Shown piece after piece: positions 7,078-16,322 of a stretch of 64,000 bases of DNA (positions are counted from its first letter, which is position 1; each line of letters opens with the position of its first letter). The notes beneath the pieces are model-generated. The model saw only the letters and a program-made list of their open reading frames with translations. It made no database searches and had not been told where the DNA came from. This DNA comes from Domibacillus epiphyticus. Its GTDB lineage: Bacteria > Bacillota > Bacilli > Bacillales > Domibacillaceae. Made by a program: the position numbers and the translations under genes. The stretch is from assembly GCF_001975785.1 (NCBI RefSeq), contig NZ_MSFI01000021.1, positions 1 through 64,000 on the forward strand, read 5' to 3'.

Positions 7078-8712
7078 TTATTCCTCTTTGTAAATTTTAT
7101 ATTGATTTTTTCCTGTCTGTTTCGCCTGATACATCGCAATATCCGCTTTTTTAATTAGTGAATCAGCATTTTCTCCTTTGTCTAAAAAGGAAATGCCGAT
7201 ACTCGGTGTAACATGGACGGTTTTATTTTTAGTTTCGATTGGAGGAACTAATGCTTTTATTATTTTTTTTGCAATATGAACAACTTCTTCTTCATGAATT
7301 TCTGTTAATAAAATGGTGAATTCGTCACCGGCTAAGCGAGCTACCATATCTTGTTTTCTAACACTGTTTGTTAATTTTTCTGCAACCCTTACTAATAAGG
7401 AATCCCCCACATCATGCCCGTGAATATCGTTGACCTGTTTAAAGCCGTCAAGATCGATAAACATAACAGCTGTTATGCTTGCATCTACTGGTTCAATTCG
7501 TACAACTTTATGAAGACTTTCTTCAAACATACGTCGATTTGGCAACCCCGTTAACGTATCATGAAAGGCATACCGAAACGTAATTTCTTCTAACTTTTTT
7601 CGCTCTGTTATATCTTGAAACAACACCTGGACATTTGTTTCTCCGTTAATTGTAATGAGTGTACCCATTATTTCGACATCAAATATTTGTCCATCCACCC
7701 TCATCATTTTTTCTTCTAAAGTGGCTGACGGAACCTTATTTTCGAACATCGTCCTCAATCGCTCCTTGGCAATATCGTGATAACTTGGATGGATAAAAGA
7801 TAATGCATTTTTCCCTATAACATCCTCTTTTATCTTCGCACCTAAAAGTTGCATACCGGCCGGATTGATATACGTAAAAACGCCGTATTTATGTATACCT
7901 ATGGCGATTGGCGATAACTCGACTAATTGACGATAACGCTCTTCACTTTCTTTTAATTTTATAGAAGTTTTTTGGTCCATATAACGACTGATGTAAATAA
8001 AAAGCTGAATACATAAAACGGTAATTCCTACACTAACGGCTAAAGCATTATTTTTTGAATATACCTGCAGTGGGTTTAAAACGTAGCTATCCTCCACGAT
8101 AAAAACCGCCGCCTTCATCCCCGCGTAATGCATTCCAGAAATCGCAACACCTAGTAAAATAGCCGAAACTAGCTTGACCCACATTTTATTATAGACAGGA
8201 TGATCCCTAAACAAAGCAAACAGCTGTACCGCTGCATTTGCAGACAAAAGAGCAATAAGAACAGAAACAGAAAACCAGAACAAATCATATTGAATGTCCG
8301 CTTCTATTACCATGGCTTCCATTCCAATATAGTGCATCAACAAAATTCCAATCCCCAATATCGTACCGCTGACAAACAACAGCTTCTTATTGGCATGTCG
8401 AGTTAGCAAGAAAAAAGCTAACCCTGACGTCATAATGGGCAGCAACATGGAGATGACTACCAAAAGTGGATTGTATCGAACGTCTAAATTGATATTGAAC
8501 GCCAGCATCCCAATAAAATGCATAGCCCATATGCCGCTTCCCATTGCGATAGAGGCTGCAATTAGCCAGTAATTTCTGATAACCCCTTTATCCGACATTG
8601 TTAATCTGCCAATTTGATGAAGAGCCGTATAGGATGTACACACAGAAACTAATATCGAAAGAATAACCAGCGATAGGTTATGGTCACCTTCAAGGTAGAT
8701 CGTATTTCCCAT
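7078..8712 (-). CDS. MHYT-PAS-GGDEF membrane diguanylate cyclase
   Basis: Predicted membrane-bound sensor that makes cyclic di-GMP, 544 residues from the ATG at 8712, which has an AAAGGAG ribosome site. The N-terminal half has seven membrane segments. These carry the MHYT-type motifs AMHFIGM, LMHYIGM and GMHYAGM, proposed to bind metal and sense oxygen, CO or NO. A PAS domain (about 255-370) ends in QDITERKKLE. The GGDEF domain follows, with LTGLPNRRMFE at its start and active-site motif AGDEF, a variant that is often active. An I-site-type RxxD is not obvious. It is adjacent to, and divergent from, a PAS-GGDEF-EAL gene. Confidence 0.9.
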   Translation of the reverse strand: MGNTIYLEGDHNLSLVILSILVSVCTSYTALHQIGRLTMSDKGVIRNYWLIAASIAMGSGIWAMHFIGMLAFNINLDVRYNPLLVVISMLLPIMTSGLAFFLLTRHANKKLLFVSGTILGIGILLMHYIGMEAMVIEADIQYDLFWFSVSVLIALLSANAAVQLFALFRDHPVYNKMWVKLVSAILLGVAISGMHYAGMKAAVFIVEDSYVLNPLQVYSKNNALAVSVGITVLCIQLFIYISRYMDQKTSIKLKESEERYRQLVELSPIAIGIHKYGVFTYINPAGMQLLGAKIKEDVIGKNALSFIHPSYHDIAKERLRTMFENKVPSATLEEKMMRVDGQIFDVEIMGTLITINGETNVQVLFQDITERKKLEEITFRYAFHDTLTGLPNRRMFEESLHKVVRIEPVDASITAVMFIDLDGFKQVNDIHGHDVGDSLLVRVAEKLTNSVRKQDMVARLAGDEFTILLTEIHEEEVVHIAKKIIKALVPPIETKNKTVHVTPSIGISFLDKGENADSLIKKADIAMYQAKQTGKNQYKIYKEE

Positions 8713-8947
8713 GGACGCCGCTCCTTTATACTGAATGAAAACCAACTTCCAAATCAAAGTCAGTATAGTTACCTTTTAAAACCATTGACAGGAATTGTAA
8801 TTTCACTATATAGATATAGTTATATGCCCGATGTACTTTTCGAAACGCACTTGTTTTATCAACTTTATATCGTTTCGATTACCTACAAATCGGGAAAAAG
8901 TATGAATTATACAAAAATAACAAAATGCGTTTTAAGGGGGCCTCCTA

Positions 8948-10570
8948 GTGAATTTTAGCAATAGTAGTATTGAAATTGTTCTGGAAAGTATAACAGATGC
9001 TTTTTATTCATTAGATAATGATTTACGAATTGAATATATAAATAGAGTATCAGAACAACTTCTTGATCTAAAACGCGAAGAAGTTTTAGGTAACTATATT
9101 TACGATGCCCTGCCGCATTCAGATATTAATAAATTCGTGAAAAAATACAAGACTGCTCTTTTGCTGCAACAACCCATCGTGTTTGAAGAATTTTTTAAAA
9201 ATAAATGGTATGAAGTTAGGGGCTTTCCTTCTCTCCAAGGGGTATCCGTTTATTTTAGGGATATAACAAGACAAAGAGAAGAAAAAGAAAAAATGTATAA
9301 AATGGCGTATTACGATGGGTTGACGCAGCTGCCGAACCGTTATTATTTTATGGAGTTTGTCCAAAATAAAATATCGACCAACGAAGAGTCATATTCGTTT
9401 TCCATATTATTCATGGACTTAGACCGATTCAAAGTGATCAATGAAACCTATGGTCATAAGGCAGGAGATCGTTTGCTTAAAGCAGTTGCCAAAAGACTTG
9501 GAAGAATCATCAATCATCACGGTTTGATCGCCCGTTATTCAGGTGATGAATTTCTTATTTTTTTAAAGCTTGATAAAGAAGAGAAAATCGCACGTTTGGT
9601 TAACGAACTAAACGCTTCTTTCTTAAAGCCTTTCCGCATTGACAAACAGGAAATCTATATGACAGCCAAAACTGGGATCAGTCAATTTCCGAAAGATGGC
9701 CAACATGTAGACTTACTTATAAAACAGGCGGACATCGCCCTTTATCATGCAAAAAAAAATCGAATAGTCGATTTTATATTCTTCCAGCCCGCGTTAAGTG
9801 ATCTTTTTCAACGTAACGCCATGATTGAAAGCGAACTAAGAAAAGCCATCCTCTATGACCAAATTCAAGTTTACTATCAACCTAAAATAGAGCTTGAAAG
9901 CGGAAAAATTTACGGTGTAGAAGCTTTATCTAGATGGGAACATCCACGAATGGGATTCATTTCACCAGAAGAATTTATACCGATAGCTGAAGAAAGCGGT
10001 CTTATACATGAGCTAGGATCCTATGTTCTAAAAAAAGCATGTAAGCAATTAAAGGTATGGCATGAAAGTGGGTATGAGCCTATTCAAGTATCCGTAAATG
10101 TATCGGCAAGGCAGTTCGAAAACCTGAAATTTATCGAGATGCTGAAAGGCGTGTTAAACAAAACGCAATTAAGCGCCGAATATCTTGAGTTAGAAATCAC
10201 TGAAAGCATTATCCAAAACATTACCCAGTCTCAACCGCTTTTAAACGAACTCAAGGCAATAGGGATAAGTTTATCTATAGATGACTTTGGCATAGGCTAC
10301 TCTTCTTTAAGCAAGCTTCGGCAGCTGCCTATTGATAGCTTGAAAATAGACCGAACCTTTATCAATGATCTGAATACAAATGACCATACGATCGTGAAAA
10401 CAATTATTGAAATGGGACACAATCTTCATTTCAATTTAGTAGCAGAAGGAATTGAAAATAAAAAACAATTAGAAATTCTAAAACGTTACAATTGCCAATA
10501 TGGACAAGGGTATTTATTCAGTAAGCCATTGCCTGTAGAGGAGGTGGAACATTTTCTAACTAGTAAATAA
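8948..10570 (+). CDS. PAS-GGDEF-EAL cyclic-di-GMP turnover protein
   Basis: Cytoplasmic protein of 540 residues starting at GTG after AAGGGGG. It has a PAS domain (about 1-110), a GGDEF domain (about 115-280, active-site motif SGDEF, possibly altered) and an EAL domain (about 285-535). EAL catalytic signatures are all present: VEALSRW, LEITES, DDFGIGYSSL, KIDRTF, VAEGIEN and GQGYLFSKP. It should therefore hydrolyse cyclic di-GMP; whether the GGDEF half makes it or only binds GTP is open. The divergent MHYT-GGDEF gene 235 bases away suggests paired control of one signalling pool. Confidence 0.9.
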   Translation: MNFSNSSIEIVLESITDAFYSLDNDLRIEYINRVSEQLLDLKREEVLGNYIYDALPHSDINKFVKKYKTALLLQQPIVFEEFFKNKWYEVRGFPSLQGVSVYFRDITRQREEKEKMYKMAYYDGLTQLPNRYYFMEFVQNKISTNEESYSFSILFMDLDRFKVINETYGHKAGDRLLKAVAKRLGRIINHHGLIARYSGDEFLIFLKLDKEEKIARLVNELNASFLKPFRIDKQEIYMTAKTGISQFPKDGQHVDLLIKQADIALYHAKKNRIVDFIFFQPALSDLFQRNAMIESELRKAILYDQIQVYYQPKIELESGKIYGVEALSRWEHPRMGFISPEEFIPIAEESGLIHELGSYVLKKACKQLKVWHESGYEPIQVSVNVSARQFENLKFIEMLKGVLNKTQLSAEYLELEITESIIQNITQSQPLLNELKAIGISLSIDDFGIGYSSLSKLRQLPIDSLKIDRTFINDLNTNDHTIVKTIIEMGHNLHFNLVAEGIENKKQLEILKRYNCQYGQGYLFSKPLPVEEVEHFLTSK

Positions 10571-10790
10571 CTTGCTTTGAAGCACTGATTTCTAGATACA
10601 TATATTTTTTCGTCTCGAGAATGTTTGAGTGTCCGGTGAATTGCTCCACCCTCGATGGTGAAATACAGTGACGGTGGCCTTTGAATAACAAGCCTTTTTT
10701 ATAGGAATATGCCAGACTGATTCGATACAACCGCTGCTCATCGTCATATATGGCCGACCCTAAGCTACCCAATACTTTCCTGTTCATCAT
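10560..10790 (-). CDS. Possible small protein, unrecognised
   Basis: A 76-codon minus-strand frame occupying most of the gap before ytpB. It overlaps the last codons of the EAL gene and lacks a clear ribosome site before its ATG ATG start. The sequence (GSAIYDDEQRLYRISLAY, then KGLLFKGHRHCISPSRVEQF) has balanced composition and could be a real or decaying gene, but I recognise no family. Confidence 0.3.
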   Translation of the reverse strand: MMNRKVLGSLGSAIYDDEQRLYRISLAYSYKKGLLFKGHRHCISPSRVEQFTGHSNILETKKYMYLEISASKQVIY

Positions 10791-10926
10791 TTACACAAAA
10801 TTCTTGACGGTTCCGATTATCCTTACAAAACTAGAATAAATATATTGACAAAAGGCTATCATAAATACCAAAAGTTGATGACCAAGTCCAGTATCTTCGT
10901 GATCCTCAAAGTTAGGAGGGTGTATC

Positions 10927-11976
10927 TTGAAAGTGCCAACAAAACCATGGACATTGCTGTATAAAGTACGGCAAGAGGTACTTCCCTCCGCTCATCAATA
11001 TGTTAATGAGTGGCGGGAGAAGGCAAATAAAATTCCGAATGATGAATTGCGTAAACAAGCGCTTTCCAGCATTAAAGAGAAAGCGTTCCATTGTGATGGC
11101 GGGGCTGTTTATGGATTGCTTGCTGGAAAACAATGCAGAAACATCATTCGTTTTATTGTGGCCTACCAAACGATCAGTGACTACTTAGATAATTTATGTG
11201 ATAGGAGTACTTCTTTGGAAGAAAGAGATTTCAGATTGCTTCATCTATCTATGTATCATGCCTTAACACCTGGAGAAGAGCCTGAAAATTATTATCAATA
11301 TCGGAACGATCAAGACGATGGGGGATATTTAGCCTCTCTAGTCTCAACATGCCAAGATGTTCTAAAAGAGCTGCCTGGATTTCTAAATGCGCAGGGAATC
11401 ATGCATCAACTAGCAGGGTACTATTGTGACTTACAAGTATTCAAACATGTTGAAAAAAATAAGCGGGTTAAGCTATTAGAAGATTGGTTTGCAAGGCACC
11501 AGCACAGTGTTCCCACTATGACCTGGTATGAGTTTTCTGCCTGCACAGGATCTACATTGGGCATTTTTTGCTTAGCAGCCTATGCGTCTCATGATTTGAA
11601 AACTGAAGATATGGATGTATTAAAAGACGGATATTTCCCCTGGGTCCAGGGTCTTCATATCATGCTTGATTATTTTATCGATCAAGAAGAAGACCGGGAA
11701 GAGGATGATTTGAATTTTATCTTCTACTACGATAGTGAAGATAAAATGGTCCAAAGAATTAGATTTTTTAAAGAAAAAGCAGAGGAGAGTATACGAAGTT
11801 TGCCGGATCGGGAATTTCATCACCTCATAAACAAAGGTTTGATTGCTTTTTATCTAGCAGATAAGAAAGTTCAACAAAATAAAAAGCTGAAACAAACAGC
11901 CAAACAATTTATCCGTTTTGGCGGCTTGCCTACTTTATTCTTCTATCTAAACAGCTGGGTATTTCGCCAAACCTAG
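10927..11976 (+). CDS. ytpB: Tetraprenyl-beta-curcumene synthase (YtpB, DUF2600)
   Basis: Class IB terpene cyclase of 349 residues that converts C35 heptaprenyl diphosphate to tetraprenyl-beta-curcumene, leading to sesquarterpenes linked in Bacillus to spore resistance. Family landmarks are seen: SIKEKAFHCDGGAVYG near residue 50, an aspartate-rich segment TISDYLDNLCDR near 85, and a second acidic segment DYFIDQEEDREEDD near 250. The start is TTG at 10927 after GTTAGGAGGG; length and N-terminus match YtpB. No second sesquarterpene gene (sqhC) is nearby. Confidence 0.88.
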   Translation: MKVPTKPWTLLYKVRQEVLPSAHQYVNEWREKANKIPNDELRKQALSSIKEKAFHCDGGAVYGLLAGKQCRNIIRFIVAYQTISDYLDNLCDRSTSLEERDFRLLHLSMYHALTPGEEPENYYQYRNDQDDGGYLASLVSTCQDVLKELPGFLNAQGIMHQLAGYYCDLQVFKHVEKNKRVKLLEDWFARHQHSVPTMTWYEFSACTGSTLGIFCLAAYASHDLKTEDMDVLKDGYFPWVQGLHIMLDYFIDQEEDREEDDLNFIFYYDSEDKMVQRIRFFKEKAEESIRSLPDREFHHLINKGLIAFYLADKKVQQNKKLKQTAKQFIRFGGLPTLFFYLNSWVFRQT

Positions 11977-12014
11977 GGCGAAGCACATAAGAATTTGTGA
12001 AAACCTATCAAAAA

Positions 12015-12035
12015 AAGCGGGTTAATTTCCCGCTT
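12015..12035. terminator. Terminator shared by ytpB and the sulfur cluster
   Basis: AAGCGGG and CCCGCTT form a seven-base stem. A T-run follows on the minus strand, so it primarily ends the leftward TSUP transcript and may also stop ytpB. Confidence 0.7.
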
Positions 12036-12053
12036 GATCAAATCATATTTTTA

Positions 12054-12830
12054 TTAAAAAATGTCCATCCAAATTTTCATTGCTGTTCCTATAATCAATA
12101 AAGCCAGGAGAACCTGCAATATTTTCGTATTGACTATTTTCCCGACCTTTGCCCCTAATGGCGAAGCAAGCAAACTCGCAATAATCATGATGGCTGCCGG
12201 ACCGTAAAGAACCTGATCAGTTGTGATTTTTCCGATCGCCGCGCCGATAGATGAAATAAACGTAATCGCAAGAGACGTAGCAATGGTCATTCTTGTTGGA
12301 ATTTTTAAGACAACGAGCATGATCGGAACGAGAATAAAGGCTCCTGCCGCACCAACGATGCCTGCTGCGATTCCGACAATGAAGGCCATTCCAGCTGCCA
12401 GCCATTTATTGAATGTAACCCGATCAAACGGAATATCATCGATCCCCTTTTTCGGTATGAACATCAGAACAGCCGCTATCGTTGCAAGTATTCCGTAAAC
12501 AAGGTTGACGCCTCCTTCTGACATCATGCCGGAACCATAGCCTCCGATGAAGCTTCCGATTAAAATACTTGATCCCATATAGATAATGAGTGTTTTATTC
12601 AAGTAACCGCCTTTTCGATACGCCCAGACTCCAGCGATCGTGGCGAAAAAGACTTGAATGGCACTGATTCCGGATACTTCATGGGCACTGAATACCGCCA
12701 TCCCGAGCATGGGGGGAATATATAGCAGCATCGGGTATTTAATGATGGAACCGCCGATCCCGACCATCCCGGAAATAAAAGAGCCAATAAAGCCGATCAA
12801 GAAAATGGTCACAATAAAATCATAATCCAT
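12054..12830 (-). CDS. TSUP (TauE/SafE) family sulfur-anion exporter, YrkJ-like
   Basis: A 258-residue membrane protein with about eight segments of the TSUP family, whose members move sulfite, thiosulfate or related anions. The two repeats start with [18 protein letters not shown] and [20 protein letters not shown], each carrying the family's G-rich turn. It is the last gene of the leftward sulfane-sulfur cluster, in the position YrkJ holds in the B. subtilis yrk cluster. An exporter for sulfite or thiosulfate made by the cluster's enzymes is the likely role. A strong hairpin separates it from the preceding tusA-like gene. Confidence 0.85.
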   Translation of the reverse strand: MDYDFIVTIFLIGFIGSFISGMVGIGGSIIKYPMLLYIPPMLGMAVFSAHEVSGISAIQVFFATIAGVWAYRKGGYLNKTLIIYMGSSILIGSFIGGYGSGMMSEGGVNLVYGILATIAAVLMFIPKKGIDDIPFDRVTFNKWLAAGMAFIVGIAAGIVGAAGAFILVPIMLVVLKIPTRMTIATSLAITFISSIGAAIGKITTDQVLYGPAAIMIIASLLASPLGAKVGKIVNTKILQVLLALLIIGTAMKIWMDIF

Positions 12831-12855
12831 CCAATTTTCCTCCTTTCAAAAGGAG

Positions 12856-12880
12856 AAAGGGTATCTCGCCGATACCCTTT
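12856..12880 (-). terminator. Intercistronic hairpin before the TSUP gene
   Basis: AAAGGGTATC and GATACCCTTT form a perfect ten-base stem with a five-base loop between the tusA-like and TSUP genes. On the minus strand it is followed by CTCCTTTT. It could attenuate TSUP expression or protect the upstream mRNA. Confidence 0.5.
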
Positions 12881-12890
12881 CACTCTATTA

Positions 12891-13118
12891 TCATCCTTTT
12901 TTAATCCAGAATTTAAGCACACCGCCCTCTTCTGCATGGTTCACTAGTTCGTGTCCGACGGATTTTGCCCATGCAGTCAGGTCCGCTTTTGCGCCTTTAT
13001 CTGTCGCATGGATTTCCAGTACCTGCCCGGAATCCAGTTCATTCATTTCGTTTTTTGTTTTTACAATTGGCATCGGGCAAGCGAGTCCTTTTGCGTCTAA
13101 CACTTTATCTGAATTCAT
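12891..13118 (-). CDS. TusA-like sulfur carrier, YrkI-like
   Basis: A 75-residue TusA/SirA-fold protein with the sulfur-accepting cysteine in LDAKGLACPMPIVKTK, the CPxP signature of persulfide carriers. The ATG at 13118 is chosen because GGAGAG precedes it; the upstream in-frame ATG lacks a good site. It lies between the rhodanese-metallo-beta-lactamase gene and the TSUP exporter. It is one of three TusA domains in this cluster, together with 14433-14990 and 16323-16550, all with nearly identical N-terminal motifs. Confidence 0.88.
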   Translation of the reverse strand: MNSDKVLDAKGLACPMPIVKTKNEMNELDSGQVLEIHATDKGAKADLTAWAKSVGHELVNHAEEGGVLKFWIKKG

Positions 13119-13163
13119 CTTAATCTCTCCATTCATTTTTTGAAGTTTTGTTGTTTCCATTCT

Positions 13164-14291
13164 TTATCGAACGGCACAGCGGTTTGGACCAATTTCCATC
13201 TCACGCTGCTTTTCTTCATCCGGGCTGATTTTGCCCATGTTCATTTCACGAATTTCCTGATACGCATTTGGCTGTGGCGGCAGATTGCCGGTTACCATTT
13301 CTCGAAACGCGGCTTCATCCTCGATATTTAAGCCATGATTTTTTGCAAATAATGTTCCTAATTTTTCTGATACGCTGCCATCATCATTCAGCTCTTCCAT
13401 GATCATAAAGTGAGCCGGTAATACGATGAGTTCATCTGATAGTTCTTTGTAGCGTGTGTAAAGTGTTTCTCTCAAATCACCAACCCAGTCCTCTGCCAAT
13501 CCAGCCAAATCAGGCCGTCCGATAGAGTCAATAAATAGAATGTCGCCTGACAGCAAATACGATTCGTCTATTATAAAAGAGGTAGACCCGATCGTATGGC
13601 CTGGAGAATACAGCGGTTGAATCGTAATCGTCGTATTGCCGATTGTTACGTCTTGCCCTTCTTCCAATGGCTGGTATCTAAACGTTACTTCCTGTGCATC
13701 CTTTGGCGGCAGCCAATACGTAGCATTTGTTGCTTCTGCGATTTTTCTTCCACCTGAAATGTGATCCGCATGAAGGTGGGTATCAAATACATGGGTAATT
13801 ATGGCGCCGATTTCCTGCGCAAAGTCTGTGTACACGCCAGTCATACGCGTGGCATCAATAAGGGCTGCTTCTCCATTTGATACCACCATGTAAGAAAGGC
13901 ATCCTTTTCCGATGCGGACAAACTGGAACAATTCGCCGCCGTCTTTTAAATCGCCCACTTTAACCGGCTCTAAATGTTCACTCCACGCCTTCATTCCACC
14001 TTTAAGATAAGCTACTGTCTTTCCTTCTTCTGAAAGCATTTCAGCAACCATAATGGATGAACCCTCTTTTGCACATACAACCAGGACTTCTTGATCTTGA
14101 GGGAGCTTCGGCAAAATTTCTCCCACTCCATCCAACAGATCAAAGTATGGAACATTGAGATATTGTATATTTTCTCCTTCTACTTTCCAGTCCTGAAAAG
14201 CATCTTCATTCCGAACGTCTAAAAGAAAGAACGACTCTTTATTAACGACCTTTGTTGCGACTTCTTTCGCTGTCATTGGATTAACAGACAT
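13164..14291 (-). CDS. Rhodanese-metallo-beta-lactamase fusion (YrkH-like, persulfide metabolism), copy 1
   Basis: A 375-residue cytoplasmic protein. An N-terminal rhodanese domain (about 1-110) has its cysteine in [10 protein letters not shown] metallo-beta-lactamase domain carries the metal motif HLHADH (about residue 173) and later GHTIGS, GDILF and PAHF. Domain content recalls persulfide-dioxygenase/rhodanese proteins such as CstB and B. subtilis YrkH, with the rhodanese placed first. Likely role: oxidation or transfer of persulfide sulfur. A close paralogue lies at 17031-18152, and both end in [14 protein letters not shown]6-GGTA site sits just before its start. Confidence 0.88.
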   Translation of the reverse strand: MSVNPMTAKEVATKVVNKESFFLLDVRNEDAFQDWKVEGENIQYLNVPYFDLLDGVGEILPKLPQDQEVLVVCAKEGSSIMVAEMLSEEGKTVAYLKGGMKAWSEHLEPVKVGDLKDGGELFQFVRIGKGCLSYMVVSNGEAALIDATRMTGVYTDFAQEIGAIITHVFDTHLHADHISGGRKIAEATNATYWLPPKDAQEVTFRYQPLEEGQDVTIGNTTITIQPLYSPGHTIGSTSFIIDESYLLSGDILFIDSIGRPDLAGLAEDWVGDLRETLYTRYKELSDELIVLPAHFMIMEELNDDGSVSEKLGTLFAKNHGLNIEDEAAFREMVTGNLPPQPNAYQEIREMNMGKISPDEEKQREMEIGPNRCAVR

Positions 14292-14300
14292 AATATCAAT

Positions 14301-14314
14301 TACCTCCCCAGGTA
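14301..14314 (-). promoter_or_regulatory. TACC-N6-GGTA motif, candidate CstR operator
   Basis: TACC-TCCCCA-GGTA lies about ten bases upstream of the start codon of rhodanese-MBL copy 1. It matches the half-sites and spacing of five other motifs in this cluster. CsoR-type repressors bind sites of this general form, but binding is inferred here. Confidence 0.6.
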
Positions 14315-14432
14315 TATTTCTAGCTAAAATTTTTTAGTACTTGTATTAGTATTAACATTAAAGGCTATATCGGCACCAATACCGTATGCAACAATGCTGA
14401 CCGTTGCACTTTTGTTCATTTTCTTCTCATGT

Positions 14433-14990
14433 TTAAACGATTTCCCCTGTCCAGTCACGCATGCCCGGAACAACATTAATTAATTGTTTGAACCCTTGTT
14501 TTGCCATCGATTGCGCCGCTAATTCACTTCTTCTTCCTGAATGGCAGATCACATAAATTAACTCATCTTTCTTTAATTCGCCACAACGCTGTTCCACTTC
14601 ACCCAGTGGAATGTGTACGGCTCCACGAATGTGCCCCTCTTCGTATTCGTCTAATTCACGAACATCTAAAATCGTTAAATTCTCATTTGCTTCTACTTTT
14701 TCTTTAAAGCTTTCTAAAGTAATTTCAGGAATAACTGTCCCTTCTGAAACAGTGTTTGCACCATCTTTACGTAAGAAGTGACGGAGGGTATCTCCTTCTG
14801 TTTCTGTTCCTAAATATTCATGACCTGTGCTTTTTGCCCATGCCTGCAGGTCTGCCGTTGAGCCCTTATCGGTTGCTTGAATTTCTAATACTTGACCGGG
14901 CTCTAAATCCTTCATTGTTTTTTTTGTTTTGACGATCGGCATCGGGCAAGCAAGCCCTTTGGCGTCTAATACATGGTTTGGTGTAATCAT
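14433..14990 (-). CDS. TusA-rhodanese fusion protein, YrkF-like
   Basis: A 185-residue fusion. Residues 1-75 are a TusA domain with GLACPMPIVKTK. Residues 90-185 are a rhodanese domain with catalytic loop VICHSGRRSELA, which supplies the persulfide cysteine. Joining a sulfurtransferase to a sulfur carrier in one chain suggests direct hand-over of sulfane sulfur. The architecture matches B. subtilis YrkF. The start is ATG after AGGAGGAAACAG. A TACC-like motif lies a little upstream at 15013-15026. Confidence 0.9.
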   Translation of the reverse strand: MITPNHVLDAKGLACPMPIVKTKKTMKDLEPGQVLEIQATDKGSTADLQAWAKSTGHEYLGTETEGDTLRHFLRKDGANTVSEGTVIPEITLESFKEKVEANENLTILDVRELDEYEEGHIRGAVHIPLGEVEQRCGELKKDELIYVICHSGRRSELAAQSMAKQGFKQLINVVPGMRDWTGEIV

Positions 14991-15012
14991 TCTGTTTCCT
15001 CCTTATCAGTTA

Positions 15013-15026
15013 AACCAACGGGGGTA
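15013..15026 (-). promoter_or_regulatory. AACC-N6-GGTA motif, candidate CstR operator
   Basis: AACC-AACGGG-GGTA (plus-strand reading) deviates at one position from the TACC-N6-GGTA motif and lies between the rhodanese at 15045 and the TusA-rhodanese gene. Weaker than its relatives. Confidence 0.45.
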
Positions 15027-15044
15027 TATAAAAGAGTAAAAAAA

Positions 15045-15341
15045 TTATTCCGTTGGTCCTTGCCAATCATTCATGCCGCCCGTCATGTTCATGACTTTAT
15101 ATCCGCGGTTTTCCAAAAAATTCGCTGCCATTGCGCTTCTGCCGCCTGACCTGCATACCAAGATATGTTCTTTTGACTTATCCAAATCCTGCAGACGAAA
15201 TTCTAATAGACCTAAAGGAATATTTACTGCACCAAGAATTTTTCCAGCTGCTGCTTCTTCTGCCTCACGAACATCAATAATAGATTGATCATTTCTTTGG
15301 CTGACTAACTCTTCTACCTCATTTGGCGTGATATGTTTCAT
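15045..15341 (-). CDS. Single-domain rhodanese
   Basis: A 98-residue thiosulfate:acceptor sulfurtransferase domain with active-site loop LVCRSGGRSAMAA, where the cysteine near residue 63 would form the persulfide. DVREAEE and GAVNIPLG are typical of the fold. The ATG follows AGGAGTTTAA. It is third of the rhodanese-containing genes in leftward order and probably co-transcribed with its neighbours. The specific acceptor is unknown. Confidence 0.88.
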   Translation of the reverse strand: MKHITPNEVEELVSQRNDQSIIDVREAEEAAAGKILGAVNIPLGLLEFRLQDLDKSKEHILVCRSGGRSAMAANFLENRGYKVMNMTGGMNDWQGPTE

Positions 15342-15361
15342 TTAAACTCCTCCTGACACGT

Positions 15362-15739
15362 TTACCAAGCACTCATTCCGCCTTTAACATTCGTAATGTG
15401 CTTAAAGCCAAGCTTTTTTAACATTTTGCTTGCTTTACTGCTTCTCATTCCACTTTGACAGATGACCAAAACCTCTTTTTCTTTTGACAGTTCGTTCGCC
15501 CGTTTCTGCAATTCATAAAGTGGTATATTTTTAAACCCGTTGATTGAGTTTGCCTGAAATTCATTTGGCGTACGAACATCGATAAACTGCTTCCCATTTT
15601 TCTTTAATTCTAATTTTAATTCACTCGTCGTAATCGTTTTAATCCCTTTTACAGGTGCAAAGCTTCGATATATAAACCAAACCATTAAAGCAATCAATAA
15701 AATGTTTACTATCATATCTGTATCAAGCATCGTATTCAA
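15362..15739 (-). CDS. Membrane-anchored rhodanese
   Basis: A 125-residue protein with one N-terminal membrane segment (about residues 8-24, IVNILLIALMVWFIY) followed by a rhodanese domain with VICQSGMRSSKAS as active-site loop. Anchoring would place sulfur transfer at the membrane, for example beside the TSUP exporter. AGAGGGGGATTG precedes the ATG. The spacing to the genes on both sides is short, suggesting one transcript. Confidence 0.87.
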   Translation of the reverse strand: MNTMLDTDMIVNILLIALMVWFIYRSFAPVKGIKTITTSELKLELKKNGKQFIDVRTPNEFQANSINGFKNIPLYELQKRANELSKEKEVLVICQSGMRSSKASKMLKKLGFKHITNVKGGMSAW

Positions 15740-15777
15740 TCCCCCTCTTCCCTTTATTCACCATTCAGGTTTCTATC

Positions 15778-16260
15778 TTAAATGAATAAGTTTACATTTC
15801 CGTCTTCCGCATCCGCTAAATAAGCTGCTACACCCGCATAATCAATGTCCTCCAGCAATTCTTCCTGCTGCAAACCAAGCAAATCCATTGTCATTGTACA
15901 GGCAACTAACTTAACATCCTGTTCCTGAGCCATTTCGATCAACTGGGGAAGTGTCATCGCATTATGCTTTTTCATCACGTGCTTGATCATTTTCGGACCC
16001 ATTCCAGCAAAGTTCATGTTTGATAAGCCCATTTTATCCGCACCGCGCGGCATCATTTTGGCAAACATTTTTTCAAGGAATCCTTTTTTAATCTCTAATG
16101 GCTCGTCCTTTCGTAAAGCATTTAATCCCCAAAATGTGTGGAAAATCGTTACCTCGTGATCATAAGCTGCTGCTCCGTTTGCGATGATATACGCTGCCAT
16201 TGCTTTATCATAATCTCCACTGAATAAAACAATCGTTGTTCTTTTCTTTTGTTCTGTCAT
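15778..16260 (-). CDS. DsrE/DsrF-like sulfur-transfer protein, YrkE-like
   Basis: About 160 residues of the DsrE/DrsE2 fold, starting at the ATG at 16260 after AGGGAGG. It begins KRTTIVLFSGDYDKAMAAYI, and a conserved cysteine lies in VKLVACTMTMDLLG near residue 120, the expected sulfur-carrying position in YrkE/DsrE2-type proteins. In sulfur-trafficking operons DsrE-like proteins pass persulfide between rhodanese and TusA. The genes around it encode exactly those partners. A TACC-N6-GGTA motif precedes it. Confidence 0.85.
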   Translation of the reverse strand: MTEQKKRTTIVLFSGDYDKAMAAYIIANGAAAYDHEVTIFHTFWGLNALRKDEPLEIKKGFLEKMFAKMMPRGADKMGLSNMNFAGMGPKMIKHVMKKHNAMTLPQLIEMAQEQDVKLVACTMTMDLLGLQQEELLEDIDYAGVAAYLADAEDGNVNLFI

Positions 16261-16290
16261 GATGATGCCTCCCTGTTTGATATTCACCCT

Positions 16291-16304
16291 TACCTGTATG
16301 GGTA
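16291..16304 (-). promoter_or_regulatory. TACC-N6-GGTA motif, candidate CstR operator
   Basis: TACC-TGTATG-GGTA lies in the short gap between the tusA-like gene at 16323 and the DsrE-like gene. It could give the downstream part of the cluster its own repressed promoter. Confidence 0.6.
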
Positions 16305-16322
16305 TATTAATAAGTAAAAAAA

